From Bhargavaea sp. CC-171006 (GTDB lineage Bacteria; Bacillota; Bacilli; Bacillales_A; Planococcaceae): a stretch of DNA of 64,000 nt. Position 1 is the stretch's first letter, and each line of letters opens with the position of its first letter. Position numbers and translations under genes: made by a program. This document shows positions 1 through 8,916 of the stretch, piece by piece. The notes beneath the pieces were generated by a model that saw nothing but the letters and a program-made list of their open reading frames with translations, did not search any database and was not told the DNA's origin. The DNA lies in assembly GCF_009761675.1 (NCBI RefSeq), contig NZ_QUZH01000033.1, forward strand, positions 62,001 through 126,000, written 5' to 3'.

Positions 1-124
1 CTTCGTCATCAACGATCGGAAGGTGCCGGATTTTTTTGTCTTCCATCAGTTCACGCGCTTCTCGTATGGTGTGGCCGGGACCGAGTGTCACGACCTCCGT
101 ATTCATCATTTCCTCCAAAATCAT
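1..124 (-). CDS. acuB: AcuB, CBS-domain acetoin utilization protein (partial)
   Basis: Only the first ~41 residues are in the window; the gene continues past the left edge. The minus strand reads MILEEMMNTEVVTLGPGHTI and then a CBS-type segment ending KIRHLPIVDDE, the usual start of AcuB. An AAGGGGG ribosome-binding site precedes the ATG at 124. CBS domains typically bind adenosyl nucleotides; the precise role of AcuB in acetoin/acetate use is poorly known. It lies 22 bp downstream of acuA on the same strand, so the two are presumably one operon. Confidence 0.85.
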   Translation of the reverse strand, partial: MILEEMMNTEVVTLGPGHTIREARELMEDKKIRHLPIVDDE

Positions 125-146
125 CCCAACAACCCCCTTGAGTGAG

Positions 147-779
147 TCAGTACATGAACCGGTTCATGAACCGGAGCTGGTCAAACTGCTGGACGGATTC
201 CTGGTCCACGCGGTTGCCGATCCTTGCCATCAGACAGTTTGCAGGATGCGAGCTGATTTCAGGGTCGTCCGTTGCATAATAGGTGAGCCCACCGGCATTC
301 ATCATCTTTTCCATCACCTTGCGGTACTCCCATACATTCAGTTTTGTTCCCTTGAGATCCCAGTGCCAATAGTATTCTGTCGTGATGACGATGTAGTCTT
401 CCATCTGGTCATCCATCATTGAGACTTTCAGCAACTGTTTGCCGACGCCACCACTCCGGAAGGCAGGGATGACTTCAATGGCCCCGAGTTCGATCAGGTT
501 TTCCATTTTGCCTTCCGACCAACGCTCCAGCGGATCAGGATAAAGGAATGTCACATAGCCGACAATTGTGTTTTCATGGCGTGCTATGATAATCCGCCCC
601 TCGGGCAGTTTCGAGATACCGATAATGGCCCGGTGCTGCTGTTCCGGCTGGCGGAAGGCAACCAGGTCTTCGTGGAATTCAAGCGATTCCAATGTTTCGG
701 GAGAGATCGGCCCCTCGATGATTAAATCTCCAGACGGATGGGCCAGCTCCGACGAATAGTAGGTTTTCACATGTTCCAA
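147..779 (-). CDS. acuA: AcuA, protein lysine acetyltransferase acting on acetyl-CoA synthetase
   Basis: A 210-residue GNAT-family protein of the length expected for AcuA, with the acetyl-CoA binding core around residues 95-120 (IELGAIEVIPAFRSGGVGKQ). In Bacillus subtilis AcuA acetylates the catalytic-loop lysine of AcsA and so switches acetate activation off. Its presumed target acsA lies ~1.9 kb away on the other strand; in B. subtilis the two genes are adjacent and divergent, whereas here an SDR/TetR pair lies between them. The upstream region carries a cre-like site and a TGTATAAT promoter element, so carbon catabolite control is likely. Confidence 0.93.
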   Translation of the reverse strand: MEHVKTYYSSELAHPSGDLIIEGPISPETLESLEFHEDLVAFRQPEQQHRAIIGISKLPEGRIIIARHENTIVGYVTFLYPDPLERWSEGKMENLIELGAIEVIPAFRSGGVGKQLLKVSMMDDQMEDYIVITTEYYWHWDLKGTKLNVWEYRKVMEKMMNAGGLTYYATDDPEISSHPANCLMARIGNRVDQESVQQFDQLRFMNRFMY

Positions 780-812
780 ATTGTCACCGCCTCATTATAG
801 TGGCTATTACAG

Positions 813-834
813 ATTATACATGAATGCGCTCACA
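813..834 (-). promoter_or_regulatory. acuA promoter -10 with overlapping CcpA cre site
   Basis: On the minus strand a perfect TATAAT occupies 813-818, preceded by TG. Immediately upstream, 821-834 reads TGAATGCGCTCACA, a one-mismatch fit to the cre consensus TGWAANCGNTNWCA. A CcpA complex there would sit in the promoter spacer and block RNA polymerase. A second TATAAT-like element lies at 794-799. The promoter assignment is from motif matching only. Confidence 0.6.
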
Positions 835-936
835 TGATGGGGGAGAATTTTCTCATTTGTGTGACCACGGCCTGTACTGCGGACCAAAGATCCGACAAAA
901 ATCCTATTCCCTCTAATAGACGGCAGAATCATCATG

Positions 937-985
937 TTGACGCTTTCCTATTATTTTAATATTCTAAACATACCGTCCGGTATGT
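937..985 (+). promoter_or_regulatory. SDR-tetR operon promoter and 18-bp TetR-type operator
   Basis: TTGACG (937-942) is followed after 17 bp by TATTCT (960-965), a plausible sigma-A promoter. Immediately downstream lies a perfect palindrome, ACATACCG-TC-CGGTATGT (968-985), of the size and symmetry bound by TetR dimers. The first two genes downstream are an SDR and a TetR regulator, so autoregulation of this two-gene operon is the simplest reading. Confidence 0.6.
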
Positions 986-1056
986 ACAATACATTGTCCG
1001 ATGATGCTTATACCGGAAGGGCTTGATCGAGAAAAAGGGGAAGAGGTGCATGAAAG

Positions 1057-1827
1057 ATGAGTGTATTGGATCTGTTCAGGCTTGACGGAAAAACGGCGAT
1101 TGTCACCGGGGGAGGCAGGGGGCTCGGTGCGCAGATTGCGGAAGCCTATGCGGAGGCAGGGGCGAATGTGGTCGTCTGTTCACGGAATCTGGAGGCCTGT
1201 GAAGAGATGAGCCGAAAGTTGAGGGAGAGGGGGACGGACTCACTTGCTTTCCGCTGTGATGTCACGGACCCCGAAGAGGTAAGGGGTGTCGTGGAAGGAA
1301 CTCTCGAACATTTCGGCAGAATCGATATACTCGTCAACAATAGTGGAGCCACATGGGGAGCGACCGTTGAGGAAATGCCGATCGAGGCTTGGGAAAAGGT
1401 GATTAACGTGAATGTAACAGGAACGTTCCTCATGAGCCAGGAGGCAGGAAAAGCAATGATTTCCCAGAAAGGCGGGAAAATCATTAACATCGCGTCCATT
1501 GCCGGATTTGGCGGGACACCGCCTTTTATGCAGACAATCGGCTACAACACAAGCAAAGGCGCGGTCATGACATTCACAAAAGACCTTGCTGTGAAATGGG
1601 GACGGCATGGCATTAATGTCAATGCCATCGCACCGGGCTTTTTCCCGACCAAGATGTCAAAGGTGCTGATTGAAAGAGGGAATGATGCCATTATGCAGAA
1701 TACGCCTCTCGGTAGGCTGGGCAGTGACTCCGATCTGAAGGGAGCGGCTCTATTCCTTGCATCACCGGCCTCAGACTACGTTACGGGGGATATTCTCACA
1801 GTAGACGGCGGCATGCATGCTATGTGA
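1057..1827 (+). CDS. SDR-family NAD(P)-dependent oxidoreductase (FabG/gluconate 5-dehydrogenase-like)
   Basis: A 256-residue classical short-chain dehydrogenase. The Rossmann dinucleotide motif TGGGRGLG is at residues 17-24, NNSG at 94-97, and the catalytic Ser147, Tyr163 and Lys167 (YNTSK) are present. It should oxidise or reduce an alcohol/keto substrate in the cytoplasm. The substrate cannot be told from sequence: it could be a sugar acid, a 3-hydroxyacyl compound or another secondary alcohol. RBS GGAAGAGGTG precedes the ATG. The next gene, 58 bp downstream on the same strand, is a TetR regulator, and a TetR-type palindrome lies in the promoter, so expression is probably ligand-controlled. 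Confidence 0.88.
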   Translation: MSVLDLFRLDGKTAIVTGGGRGLGAQIAEAYAEAGANVVVCSRNLEACEEMSRKLRERGTDSLAFRCDVTDPEEVRGVVEGTLEHFGRIDILVNNSGATWGATVEEMPIEAWEKVINVNVTGTFLMSQEAGKAMISQKGGKIINIASIAGFGGTPPFMQTIGYNTSKGAVMTFTKDLAVKWGRHGINVNAIAPGFFPTKMSKVLIERGNDAIMQNTPLGRLGSDSDLKGAALFLASPASDYVTGDILTVDGGMHAM

Positions 1828-1885
1828 CCGGAGGAAGTTATAGACAAGTGATACGGTTCACTCAAGCACTCGGGGAGAATGACCG

Positions 1886-2455
1886 ATGAAAGAAAAAATC
1901 ATACGTGCAAGCATTACGCTTTTTGAACAGAGAGGGTTCAGTTCCACATCTGTCCAGGACATCGTCGACCTGATCGGAGCCACTAAGGGGACCTTTTATT
2001 ATTATTTCAAGAGCAAAGAACAACTGCTCATGGACATTCATAGGGAGTATATTTCTGACCTGCTCAGACGGCAGGAGGTCATTCTGGAAAACGGTGATTG
2101 GTCATCTGGACAGAAACTCTCTGCCATGGTCGACATGTTAATCTCGGATATCCGAAAAAATGGCCCGAGCGCCAGAGTGTTTTTCCGCGATATCCGGCAT
2201 CTGTCGGAAAAAAATATCCGCATCATTACCGAAGACCGTGACCGTTTCCGTCTGAATTTCGAAGAAATCATCCGTAAGGGGGCCGAATCCGGAGAATTCC
2301 GGAAAGACATCAGGCCCGATATGGCAGCGTTTGGAATCCTTGGACTGGCGAACTTCAGCTACAATTGGTTTGATCCGGAGGGTGAAGTAAATCCGGAAGA
2401 GTTGGCGGTTATCTATTCAGTCATGATACTTGAAGGGATCGTTGCCCGGAATTGA
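1886..2455 (+). CDS. TetR/AcrR-family transcriptional regulator
   Basis: 189 residues. The N-terminal helix-turn-helix spans about residues 8-50, with the recognition region TSVQDIVDLIGATKGTFYYY and the typical FKSKEQLL that follows. The remainder is an all-helical ligand-binding domain resembling TetR_C domains of fatty-acid and xenobiotic regulators. It is co-directional with the upstream SDR gene and probably cotranscribed, which makes the ACATACCGTCCGGTATGT palindrome upstream of that pair the likely operator. The effector is unknown. Confidence 0.88.
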   Translation: MKEKIIRASITLFEQRGFSSTSVQDIVDLIGATKGTFYYYFKSKEQLLMDIHREYISDLLRRQEVILENGDWSSGQKLSAMVDMLISDIRKNGPSARVFFRDIRHLSEKNIRIITEDRDRFRLNFEEIIRKGAESGEFRKDIRPDMAAFGILGLANFSYNWFDPEGEVNPEELAVIYSVMILEGIVARN

Positions 2456-2654
2456 CGACAACGCGCCGGAGGTTGGGAATCAGTGCCGAACGACCGACGC
2501 ACGGGCTTGCCCGGAAACCAATAGTCCTCTCCAAGAAAGGAAGTAAATGATTCGTTCAGGTCTCTTTCCAAAGGCCCAAAAGTTAAAAGATTGCCACATA
2601 TGACTCTTTTTCATGTAGAATGGTAGAGTATTCGTATAACGAAAGGGTGATTTT

Positions 2655-4382
2655 ATGGCAACAATGGAAAAGAGCATCATGCCGGTTAAAGAGGGGGACT
2701 TTAATCTGGCGGACTATGAAAAGACCGCTAAAGAGTTCCGTTGGGAAGATGCCGAAAAGGAATTCAGCTGGTACGAGTCGGGCAAGGTGAATATCGCCTA
2801 TGAAGCTGTAGACCGCCACGCCGAATCCTTCCGGAAAAATAAAGTCGCACTCTACTACAAAGACCAAAAACGGAAAGAAGCGTATACGTATGGCCAGATG
2901 AAGCGCATGACGAACAAAGCTGCGAACGTGCTGAAAGCGCATTCAACGCTTGAGATGGGTGACCGTTTGTTCATCTTCATGCCGCGCTCTCCGGAGTTGT
3001 ACTTCGCACTTCTCGGAGGCCTGAAGCTGGGCACAATCGTCGGCCCGCTGTTCGAAGCTTTCATGGAAGGTGCAGTGTTTGACCGCCTGGACGACTCAGA
3101 GGCAAAGGCGATTATCACGACGCCAGACCTGTTGGAGCGGATCCCAGTCGATCGCCTTCCGAAGCTCGAGAAGGTCTTCCTGGTGGGTGAAAATATCGAC
3201 GAAACCGACAAGATTGTCGACTTCAATAAACATCTGAAGGAGGCATCGGTCCACTTCGAACCGGTATGGCTCGGCAAAGAGGACGGCACGGTCCTCCACT
3301 ATACTTCCGGCTCGACCGGACGCCCGAAAGGCGTGCTGCATGTCCAATACGCCATGGTCCAGCAGCTGCAGACTGCAAAATGGGTGCTGGATCTGAAAGA
3401 AACGGATGTTTATTGGTGCACGGCAGACCCGGGCTGGGTTACCGGAACTGCTTACGGGGTGTTCGGCCCGATGCTGGCCGGCGCGACGTCGCTCATTGTC
3501 GGAGGACGTTTCAAGACTGAGGACTGGTACCAGGCGATCGAGGACTATGGCGTAACAGTCTGGTATTCCGCGCCAACTGCGTTCCGCATGCTGATGGGTG
3601 CCGGGAATGAGCTGATCAAGGACTTTGATCTTTCATCCCTCCGGCATGTTCTTTCGGTCGGCGAGCCGCTGAACCCGGAAGTTGTGAAGTGGGGACTTGA
3701 AGTATTCGATAAGCGCATCCATGATACTTGGTGGATGACGGAAACAGGTGCCCAGATGATCGTCAACTTCGGTTCGATGCCGATCAAACCGGGTTCGATG
3801 GGCAAACCGGTACCAGGCATCGAAGCGGCGATCGTCGACGATCAGGGCAAAGTGCTCCCACCTAACTCTATGGGGAACCTCGCGCTGAAAAAAGGCTGGC
3901 CTGCGATGATGAGGAAAATATGGAACAACCAAGAAAAGTATGACTCGTACTTCCTGAACAACGAGTGGTACGTTTCCGGAGACTCCGCCTATATGGATGA
4001 GGACGGCTACTTCTGGTTCCAGGGACGTGTCGATGATGTCATCATGACATCGGGCGAACGGGTTGGTCCATTTGAAGTCGAGAGCAAGCTGATCGAGCAC
4101 CCGGCGATCGTGGAAGCCGGTGTCATCGGCAAGCCGGATCCGGTGCGCGGTGAAATCATCAAAGCGTTTGTCGCCCTTTATGACGGCTACGAGCCGACGG
4201 ACGAGCTAAAGGAAGATATCCGCCAGTTCGTCAAGAAGGGTCTCGCTGCCCATGCGGCACCGCGTGAAATCGAATTTAAGGACAAGCTTCCGAAAACCCG
4301 GAGCGGCAAGATCATGCGCCGTGTGCTGAAAGCCTGGGAGCTCGACCTTCCGACAGGCGACCTGTCGACAATGGAAGATTAA
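2655..4382 (+). CDS. acsA: AcsA, acetate-CoA ligase (AMP-forming)
   Basis: A 575-residue acyl-adenylate enzyme that makes acetyl-CoA from acetate, ATP and CoA. The AMP-binding signature LHYTSGSTGRPKG starts near residue 214, and the C-terminal hinge and lysine motif LPKTRSGKIMRR is intact, with Lys552 as the expected adenylation and AcuA acetylation site. The gene matches the Bacillus AcsA type rather than the longer enteric Acs. Start ATG at 2655 follows GAAAGGGTGATTTT. Its regulator gene acuA is close by on the other strand. A strong bidirectional terminator follows within 25 bp. Confidence 0.93.
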   Translation: MATMEKSIMPVKEGDFNLADYEKTAKEFRWEDAEKEFSWYESGKVNIAYEAVDRHAESFRKNKVALYYKDQKRKEAYTYGQMKRMTNKAANVLKAHSTLEMGDRLFIFMPRSPELYFALLGGLKLGTIVGPLFEAFMEGAVFDRLDDSEAKAIITTPDLLERIPVDRLPKLEKVFLVGENIDETDKIVDFNKHLKEASVHFEPVWLGKEDGTVLHYTSGSTGRPKGVLHVQYAMVQQLQTAKWVLDLKETDVYWCTADPGWVTGTAYGVFGPMLAGATSLIVGGRFKTEDWYQAIEDYGVTVWYSAPTAFRMLMGAGNELIKDFDLSSLRHVLSVGEPLNPEVVKWGLEVFDKRIHDTWWMTETGAQMIVNFGSMPIKPGSMGKPVPGIEAAIVDDQGKVLPPNSMGNLALKKGWPAMMRKIWNNQEKYDSYFLNNEWYVSGDSAYMDEDGYFWFQGRVDDVIMTSGERVGPFEVESKLIEHPAIVEAGVIGKPDPVRGEIIKAFVALYDGYEPTDELKEDIRQFVKKGLAAHAAPREIEFKDKLPKTRSGKIMRRVLKAWELDLPTGDLSTMED

Positions 4383-4403
4383 AATCACCATCATCAACAT
4401 CAT

Positions 4404-4438
4404 AAAAAGCAGGCAGGGATTTTTCCTGCCTGCTTTTT
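4404..4438. terminator. acsA terminator (bidirectional)
   Basis: Stem AAAAAGCAGGCAGG (4404-4417) pairs with CCTGCCTGCTTTTT (4425-4438) around a GATTTTT loop. T-rich ends on both strands suit intrinsic termination of acsA and of anything coming leftward. Confidence 0.85.
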
Positions 4439-4524
4439 ATGATAGGGAAAACGGGGAGTGGTGCCCCGCTTAACCTGCCTCCATAAAATGTCCGATACCC
4501 AGAAAGGTTCCTGATGCATAAAAA

Positions 4525-4551
4525 CCCGGCATCCCTTTTCGGGATGCCGGG
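4525..4551 (-). terminator. Terminator of the class A PBP gene
   Basis: CCCGGCATCCC (4525-4535) and GGGATGCCGGG (4541-4551) form an 11-bp stem. On the minus strand it is followed by TTTTTATG, and it lies 15 bp beyond the PBP stop codon. Confidence 0.85.
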
Positions 4552-4565
4552 AAAATGATGGAGAA

Positions 4566-7559
4566 TCAGTCGCCATTTCCGTTGTTTTCATCTTTCGGTT
4601 TTTCTTCTTTTTTCTCTTCTTTCTTGTTGTCTCCATTTTCTTTGCCGCTATCGGAATCGCCGTTTCCGCTTTGGTCGCCGGATTGGTCTTTTTGGGGTTT
4701 CTTCTCTTCTTTGTCTTTATCCTTGTCCTTGTCTTGAGGCGGTGTGTCGTTCCCGGAATTGTTATCGCTGTTTTTATCAGCCGGCTTCTCGTCTTTGGGT
4801 TCACCTTTTGGTTCAGGCGCATCAGCCTTGATGACGTTTGACGGGCCTGACAGCTGTCCGGTGATATCAACGGCTCGGACGCTGTAGGTGCCAGGTGACG
4901 ATGCATTTACACTATAGGATCCGCCATATGCCACTGATGCAATTTTCTTGTCATCTTTGTAGACATAGTAGCCGACCACATCAGCGGAAGGGGAGTTGCT
5001 CCAGACGATGTTACCTCCCGAGCGTGAGGCGCCGGGTGCGACCGGAGCGCCGTCAATGCCGCTGTAGCTGCGTGCGGAGACGATATTGGTTCCGAACTTG
5101 GACCCGTTCGGGAAAAGTCCTGCCGGGTCACCGCCGTAAGGCGATAGCATGCGGTCCACGAAATCTTTGTTGATTCCTGCAGCACCGCTCTGGACGAATT
5201 CCTTCGGTGTCGACGGGAGGGCCTGATAGCGGGTTCCGCCTGCTATGACAAAGGAACCTCCTCCTGCACCGAAACTGTCGTCCGGCTTGTTCGGTACGTA
5301 AGTGTGGGCGTTGAACAGGTCAGAACGTACGAGCCCGGCCTTCTTGCAGGCCTCGGATGGTGCAAGGCCCGAGATTCCGCAGAAGGAGCGGGTAACGACA
5401 CCTTCCGGTTGCTGGAACCGTTCGCCTGCCGCCACAATGTCCGGAGCTACTTCATTCATGCCGTTCATGAGCCGCGCGAACAGCTTGTTCACCCGAGTGC
5501 TCGGCTGCAGGTCGCCTGATGTCATTCTTCCAAGGTTATACTTCTTCTCGTTATCATAGCCGAGCCAGACACCGAGCGTGACATTCGGGTTGTATCCCAT
5601 CATCCAGACGTCTCTATAGTTGTTGGTCGTACCACTCTTGGCCGCGAGATCGGATCTGAAATTCAGTTCGCGTCCCATGATGATGGCCGTACCGGATGAT
5701 ACCGTATCTCTCAGCATGTCAGTGACAAGATATGCCGTCTGCGGGCTGAATACGTCAACCGGCTCCGTCTTGTGTTCGTAGACCAGGGTGCCTTCGCTGT
5801 CTTCGATTCGCTCGATGATGTATGGCTTCACGAACTTTCCGCCGTTGGCAAGGGTTGAGAACCCGCCGACGTTCTGTTCGACGGATGCCGAGTAGACACC
5901 GAGCGCGGCGGAAGGGACGTTCCGCTGCGTATCTGCTATTTTGTTGAAATTCATCTTGTCGAGGAACTGGGTCGGGTCTTTGTCCGCGATCTTACCGAGT
6001 GTCCGGACGGCAGCCAGGTTATAGGATTTGGAAAGCGCCTCACGAGCAGGAACAATCCCGTATTGGCGGGCAGCGAAGAAGTTCTTCGGCTCCCAGCCCC
6101 CGATATTGGCCCAGACGTCCACGACCGGGCTGCCCGCGCCGATCATGCCAAATTCAATCGCAGGTCCGTATACAAGCAGCGGTTTGACGGATGATCCTAC
6201 CTGCCTGAAAGCACTGGTCGCATGGTTGGTCTGCTCAATCTCATGGTCACGGCCGCCCACAAAGGCGAGGATGCGGCCGGTGCCGTTTTCCACAGCCATG
6301 GATCCGACCTCGACGGGATTGAGCTCTTCGACCGATTCGCCGGTCTCGTTGTCGACTTTTGTCTCGGTCAGCGTAGGCCCGTAATACTCAAAGTTGTTCT
6401 TGATTTCCTGGAAGCGGTCATACAGGTCCTTTTTGATAGTTGAGTGGATCCGATAGCCGCCGCTTTCCAGGTCCCGTGCCGCCAGCTGCATATACTTGGC
6501 AAGGAGTTCAGATTCTTCGTCGAGCCTTGCCGGATCGATCCCATCCTTTTCAGCGAGGATCCGGGCGATGATCTCTTTTGCACGAGCCTGGATTTCAGGG
6601 GTCAGGAACGGATAACGTTCCGTTGCGCGCTGCTCCGGCTGTTTGAAGTCCTTTGTGATGTCATAGACGACAGCCTGTTCATATTCTTCCTGGGTGATGT
6701 AGCCGGTCTCCTTCATCCTGAACAGGACGGTTTTCATCCGCTCGATGCCCGGTTCAAGCTCTTCCGGTGTCTTCATACCCCGCTGGCCCGAATAAAACGG
6801 GGTGTAGAGGAATGGGGCTTGGGGAAGGCCGGCGATATAAGCCGACTGAGGAAGATTGAGTTCCTTCGGAGTGATGCCGAACAGCCCCTCCGCAGCTGTC
6901 GCGACACCGGCGATGTTCTGGCCTGATGCGTTGCGGCCATAAGGGATGATGTTCAGGTAGGCCTCTAGGATCTCATCCTTATTCATGAATTTCTCGAGGC
7001 GCATCGCCAGGAGAATCTCCTTCGCCTTCCGCTCGTAGGACACTTCGTTCGTCAGGATCTGGTTCTTGATCAGCTGCTGGGTCAGCGTCGAGCCCCCTGT
7101 CTGGGAGTCGGCGTTCGTCACGTCCTGGAACAGTCCCCGGAGAATCGCTTTAGGAACGATCCCCTCGTGTTCGCCGAAGTATTCGTCTTCGGTCGCAAGC
7201 ACCGCATTGATGAGGTGAGGGGAAACGTCGCCGAGCTTGGTCTCCCTCCGCTCGATATCCGCATTGACTTTGCCGAGATAGACCCCGTCGGCAAAGTACA
7301 ATTCGGACGTTTCCTCATAGGTCAGAACGGTCTGCCGCATTTCGTCCTTTGTTCGGAGAGGTTCTTCAACAACAAGCGAAGCGAAATAGCCCGCTCCGAC
7401 AGAACCGGCGAAGATTCCGAGCAGAACCCCCGTGACCCCGAAGAGGAGAAGAAGATTCCAGGCAACGCCCGATCCGATTCTGAGCCGCCTGCCCCATTGC
7501 GTTTCCTGGAACTCCGCGACTTTCTCTTCAATATATTTAAATGGATTTTTTGATTCCAC
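4566..7559 (-). CDS. Class A penicillin-binding protein 1A-like (glycosyltransferase/transpeptidase)
   Basis: A 997-residue bifunctional cell-wall synthase. A short cytoplasmic N-terminus precedes one membrane helix (~residues 32-58). The GT51 glycosyltransferase follows, with catalytic Glu124 in ATEDEYF and the GGSTLTQQ motif near 155-162. The transpeptidase has SxxK at Ser456-Lys459, SxN at 512-514 and KSGT at 641-644. After that comes an FN3-like domain (~845-925) and a ~70-residue tail rich in Lys, Glu, Asp and Asn. The tail is low complexity and probably lies outside the membrane near the wall. RBS GGGGGGATCC precedes the ATG. The gene resembles PonA/PBP1. Its promoter region abuts the left prophage attachment site. 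Confidence 0.9.
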   Translation of the reverse strand: MESKNPFKYIEEKVAEFQETQWGRRLRIGSGVAWNLLLLFGVTGVLLGIFAGSVGAGYFASLVVEEPLRTKDEMRQTVLTYEETSELYFADGVYLGKVNADIERRETKLGDVSPHLINAVLATEDEYFGEHEGIVPKAILRGLFQDVTNADSQTGGSTLTQQLIKNQILTNEVSYERKAKEILLAMRLEKFMNKDEILEAYLNIIPYGRNASGQNIAGVATAAEGLFGITPKELNLPQSAYIAGLPQAPFLYTPFYSGQRGMKTPEELEPGIERMKTVLFRMKETGYITQEEYEQAVVYDITKDFKQPEQRATERYPFLTPEIQARAKEIIARILAEKDGIDPARLDEESELLAKYMQLAARDLESGGYRIHSTIKKDLYDRFQEIKNNFEYYGPTLTETKVDNETGESVEELNPVEVGSMAVENGTGRILAFVGGRDHEIEQTNHATSAFRQVGSSVKPLLVYGPAIEFGMIGAGSPVVDVWANIGGWEPKNFFAARQYGIVPAREALSKSYNLAAVRTLGKIADKDPTQFLDKMNFNKIADTQRNVPSAALGVYSASVEQNVGGFSTLANGGKFVKPYIIERIEDSEGTLVYEHKTEPVDVFSPQTAYLVTDMLRDTVSSGTAIIMGRELNFRSDLAAKSGTTNNYRDVWMMGYNPNVTLGVWLGYDNEKKYNLGRMTSGDLQPSTRVNKLFARLMNGMNEVAPDIVAAGERFQQPEGVVTRSFCGISGLAPSEACKKAGLVRSDLFNAHTYVPNKPDDSFGAGGGSFVIAGGTRYQALPSTPKEFVQSGAAGINKDFVDRMLSPYGGDPAGLFPNGSKFGTNIVSARSYSGIDGAPVAPGASRSGGNIVWSNSPSADVVGYYVYKDDKKIASVAYGGSYSVNASSPGTYSVRAVDITGQLSGPSNVIKADAPEPKGEPKDEKPADKNSDNNSGNDTPPQDKDKDKDKEEKKPQKDQSGDQSGNGDSDSGKENGDNKKEEKKEEKPKDENNGNGD

Positions 7560-7585
7560 AGGATCCCCCCTTAAAATCTCGTCAT

Positions 7586-7614
7586 ATTATACCATAATAC
7601 AACGTGGTTCCGGG
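7586..7614 (-). promoter_or_regulatory. Probable extended -10 promoter of the PBP gene, abutting attL
   Basis: On the minus strand TATGGTATAAT gives an extended -10 with TATAAT at 7591-7586, 27 bp upstream of the ATG. Seventeen base pairs further upstream the -35 position (CCCGGA, 7614-7609) is poor and falls on the conserved core of the phage attachment repeat. No experimental support. Confidence 0.5.
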
Positions 7615-7622
7615 AACCTATT
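7588..7622. other. attL: left prophage attachment repeat
   Basis: This 35-bp stretch matches 49508-49542 at 27 of 35 positions without gaps. It includes TATACCATA at the left end, the 7-bp identical block CCGGGAA (7610-7616) and CTATT at the right. The integrase gene lies immediately to the right, as expected for attL. Seven identical base pairs inside a wider imperfect repeat is what a tyrosine recombinase overlap with core-type sites would give. The exact crossover point is inferred. Confidence 0.65.
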
Positions 7623-7658
7623 GGCAGCACTGGCTCGGCGGCCGATCGGCGTATGGGC

Positions 7659-7678
7659 TCCCCCAAAATCTCCCCCAA
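7659..7678. promoter_or_regulatory. Putative integrase arm-type site (left)
   Basis: TCCCCCAAAATCTCCCCCAA matches 49370-49389 at 18 of 20 positions, in the same orientation. It is itself a double TCCCCCAA. It sits 43 bp inside the attL core and overlaps the 3' end of the integrase gene. Two copies either side of a core is the standard attP arrangement for arm-binding integrases. Confidence 0.55.
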
Positions 7679-7679
7679 T

Positions 7680-8897
7680 TCATAGATTTAGGGCGTTTGC
7701 GAACAGGGTGACGGACTCTTCTTTCAAGTCATCAATAGCATGTCCATAAATCTTCATAATCATTTCGGCAGTGTTTCCTAAACGTTCAGCGACATCATGG
7801 ACCGGCAGACCCTGGGTGAGTAGCAAGGTGGCATGGGTATGACGCAACCCGTGAAGGGTGATGTTTGGTATCCCTAAGTCGTGGCGCCTCAGAAAATCTT
7901 TTAGGTAACGTTGGCAGGCGGAAGCGCTGATCGGGACGCTTTGAGTTGAGACAAAGGCAAAATCACTTTCGGAGTGACCTTTCCCATGCCGCAGTTTTAG
8001 AGCCTTGGTCCAAAGCTTGTAGCTCACCAGCATGTCGATGATTTGGCTATCAATCATAATGGTTCGCTGACTGTTTAGCGTCTTCGGGGACCGGACCCCT
8101 TTGGTGTCCCGCGTCCTGTTCACTGTGATGGTCCTTTTTTGTGCGTCGATATCCTCCCAGGTGAGACCAAGCGCTTCACCTAACCGCAATCCAGAGTATG
8201 CCAGAAGATGAAAGAGGGCGCTATGGGTGGGCAGCGCATGATCACTGACCGCCTTTAAGAAAGCATTTAACTGCCTTGCATCGAGAAAGGCGGTCTTTTT
8301 CCTCGTCTCATCGACGGACATCCCACTAAACCGATTCCTCGGAAGGTATTCGTCGTCAACGGCTGCATTCACCACGATCATGAAGGTCTGATGATAAAGG
8401 TGAACGGTCCGTTGAGCCAGCTTCTGATGCAGGACATTAAGAAATTCTCGTTCATAGGTGGTCCTGTCGAGAGAGGATAACTTATATCTTCCTATTAAAG
8501 GCTTAATATAATTATTAATTATACCCTCCCGATGATCCCGTGTGGATACCTTCCATTTATGTTGTTTCGTGTCGAACCAGATATCTACCCATTCGGATAC
8601 CGTCATGTTCGATTTTTCGATTTGCCGAGTCTCTCCGTTAAATATGGATGCCTTTACTTCAAGTAGGGCGCGAATGGCCGCATTTTCCGAAGGCAGTCCC
8701 TGTTTCGACTTCTCCCGCCGTTTGCCAAGGGCATCGTAATATCGCATCCGGTAGCCCCACTTCTTTTCCTTCTTGCCAGTGTAGTAATAGAAAACTTCCT
8801 TCTCCTTCTTCGATGGGAATCGTTCCATCTCATTGATCTCCCTTTCTTTCGCGTGGACAGACGCATGTGGGGGAGGGGACGGAAGTGTTGACATCAC
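7680..8897 (-). CDS. int: Phage integrase, tyrosine recombinase
   Basis: Up to 405 residues. Arm-binding N-terminus (~30-70) with the usual WGYRMRYYDALGKRRE segment, SAM-like core-binding domain (~98-190), catalytic domain from ~205. Catalytic residues: Arg238 (SGLRLGEAL), Lys272, His349 and Arg352 (HGLRHTH), Tyr384 (MKIYGHA). The usual LGH is LGN here (Asn375). The longest frame begins with GTG at 8897, but the ATG at 8828 (MERFPSKK) has a better placed GGGAG and may be the true start. It should integrate and excise the prophage at the CCGGGAA core. Confidence 0.93.
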   Translation of the reverse strand: MMSTLPSPPPHASVHAKEREINEMERFPSKKEKEVFYYYTGKKEKKWGYRMRYYDALGKRREKSKQGLPSENAAIRALLEVKASIFNGETRQIEKSNMTVSEWVDIWFDTKQHKWKVSTRDHREGIINNYIKPLIGRYKLSSLDRTTYEREFLNVLHQKLAQRTVHLYHQTFMIVVNAAVDDEYLPRNRFSGMSVDETRKKTAFLDARQLNAFLKAVSDHALPTHSALFHLLAYSGLRLGEALGLTWEDIDAQKRTITVNRTRDTKGVRSPKTLNSQRTIMIDSQIIDMLVSYKLWTKALKLRHGKGHSESDFAFVSTQSVPISASACQRYLKDFLRRHDLGIPNITLHGLRHTHATLLLTQGLPVHDVAERLGNTAEMIMKIYGHAIDDLKEESVTLFANALNL

Positions 8898-8916
8898 CCC
8901 CTTTCTGGATACCTAT

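Noticed and set aside
4566-4780. Plus-strand frames opposite the PBP C-terminus
   Set aside because: They arise from the low-complexity Lys/Glu/Asp tail of the PBP read on the other strand.
7600-7700. tRNA or tmRNA gene as the prophage integration target
   Set aside because: No cloverleaf or CCA-end sequence is visible at either att repeat; the site is a protein-gene promoter region.
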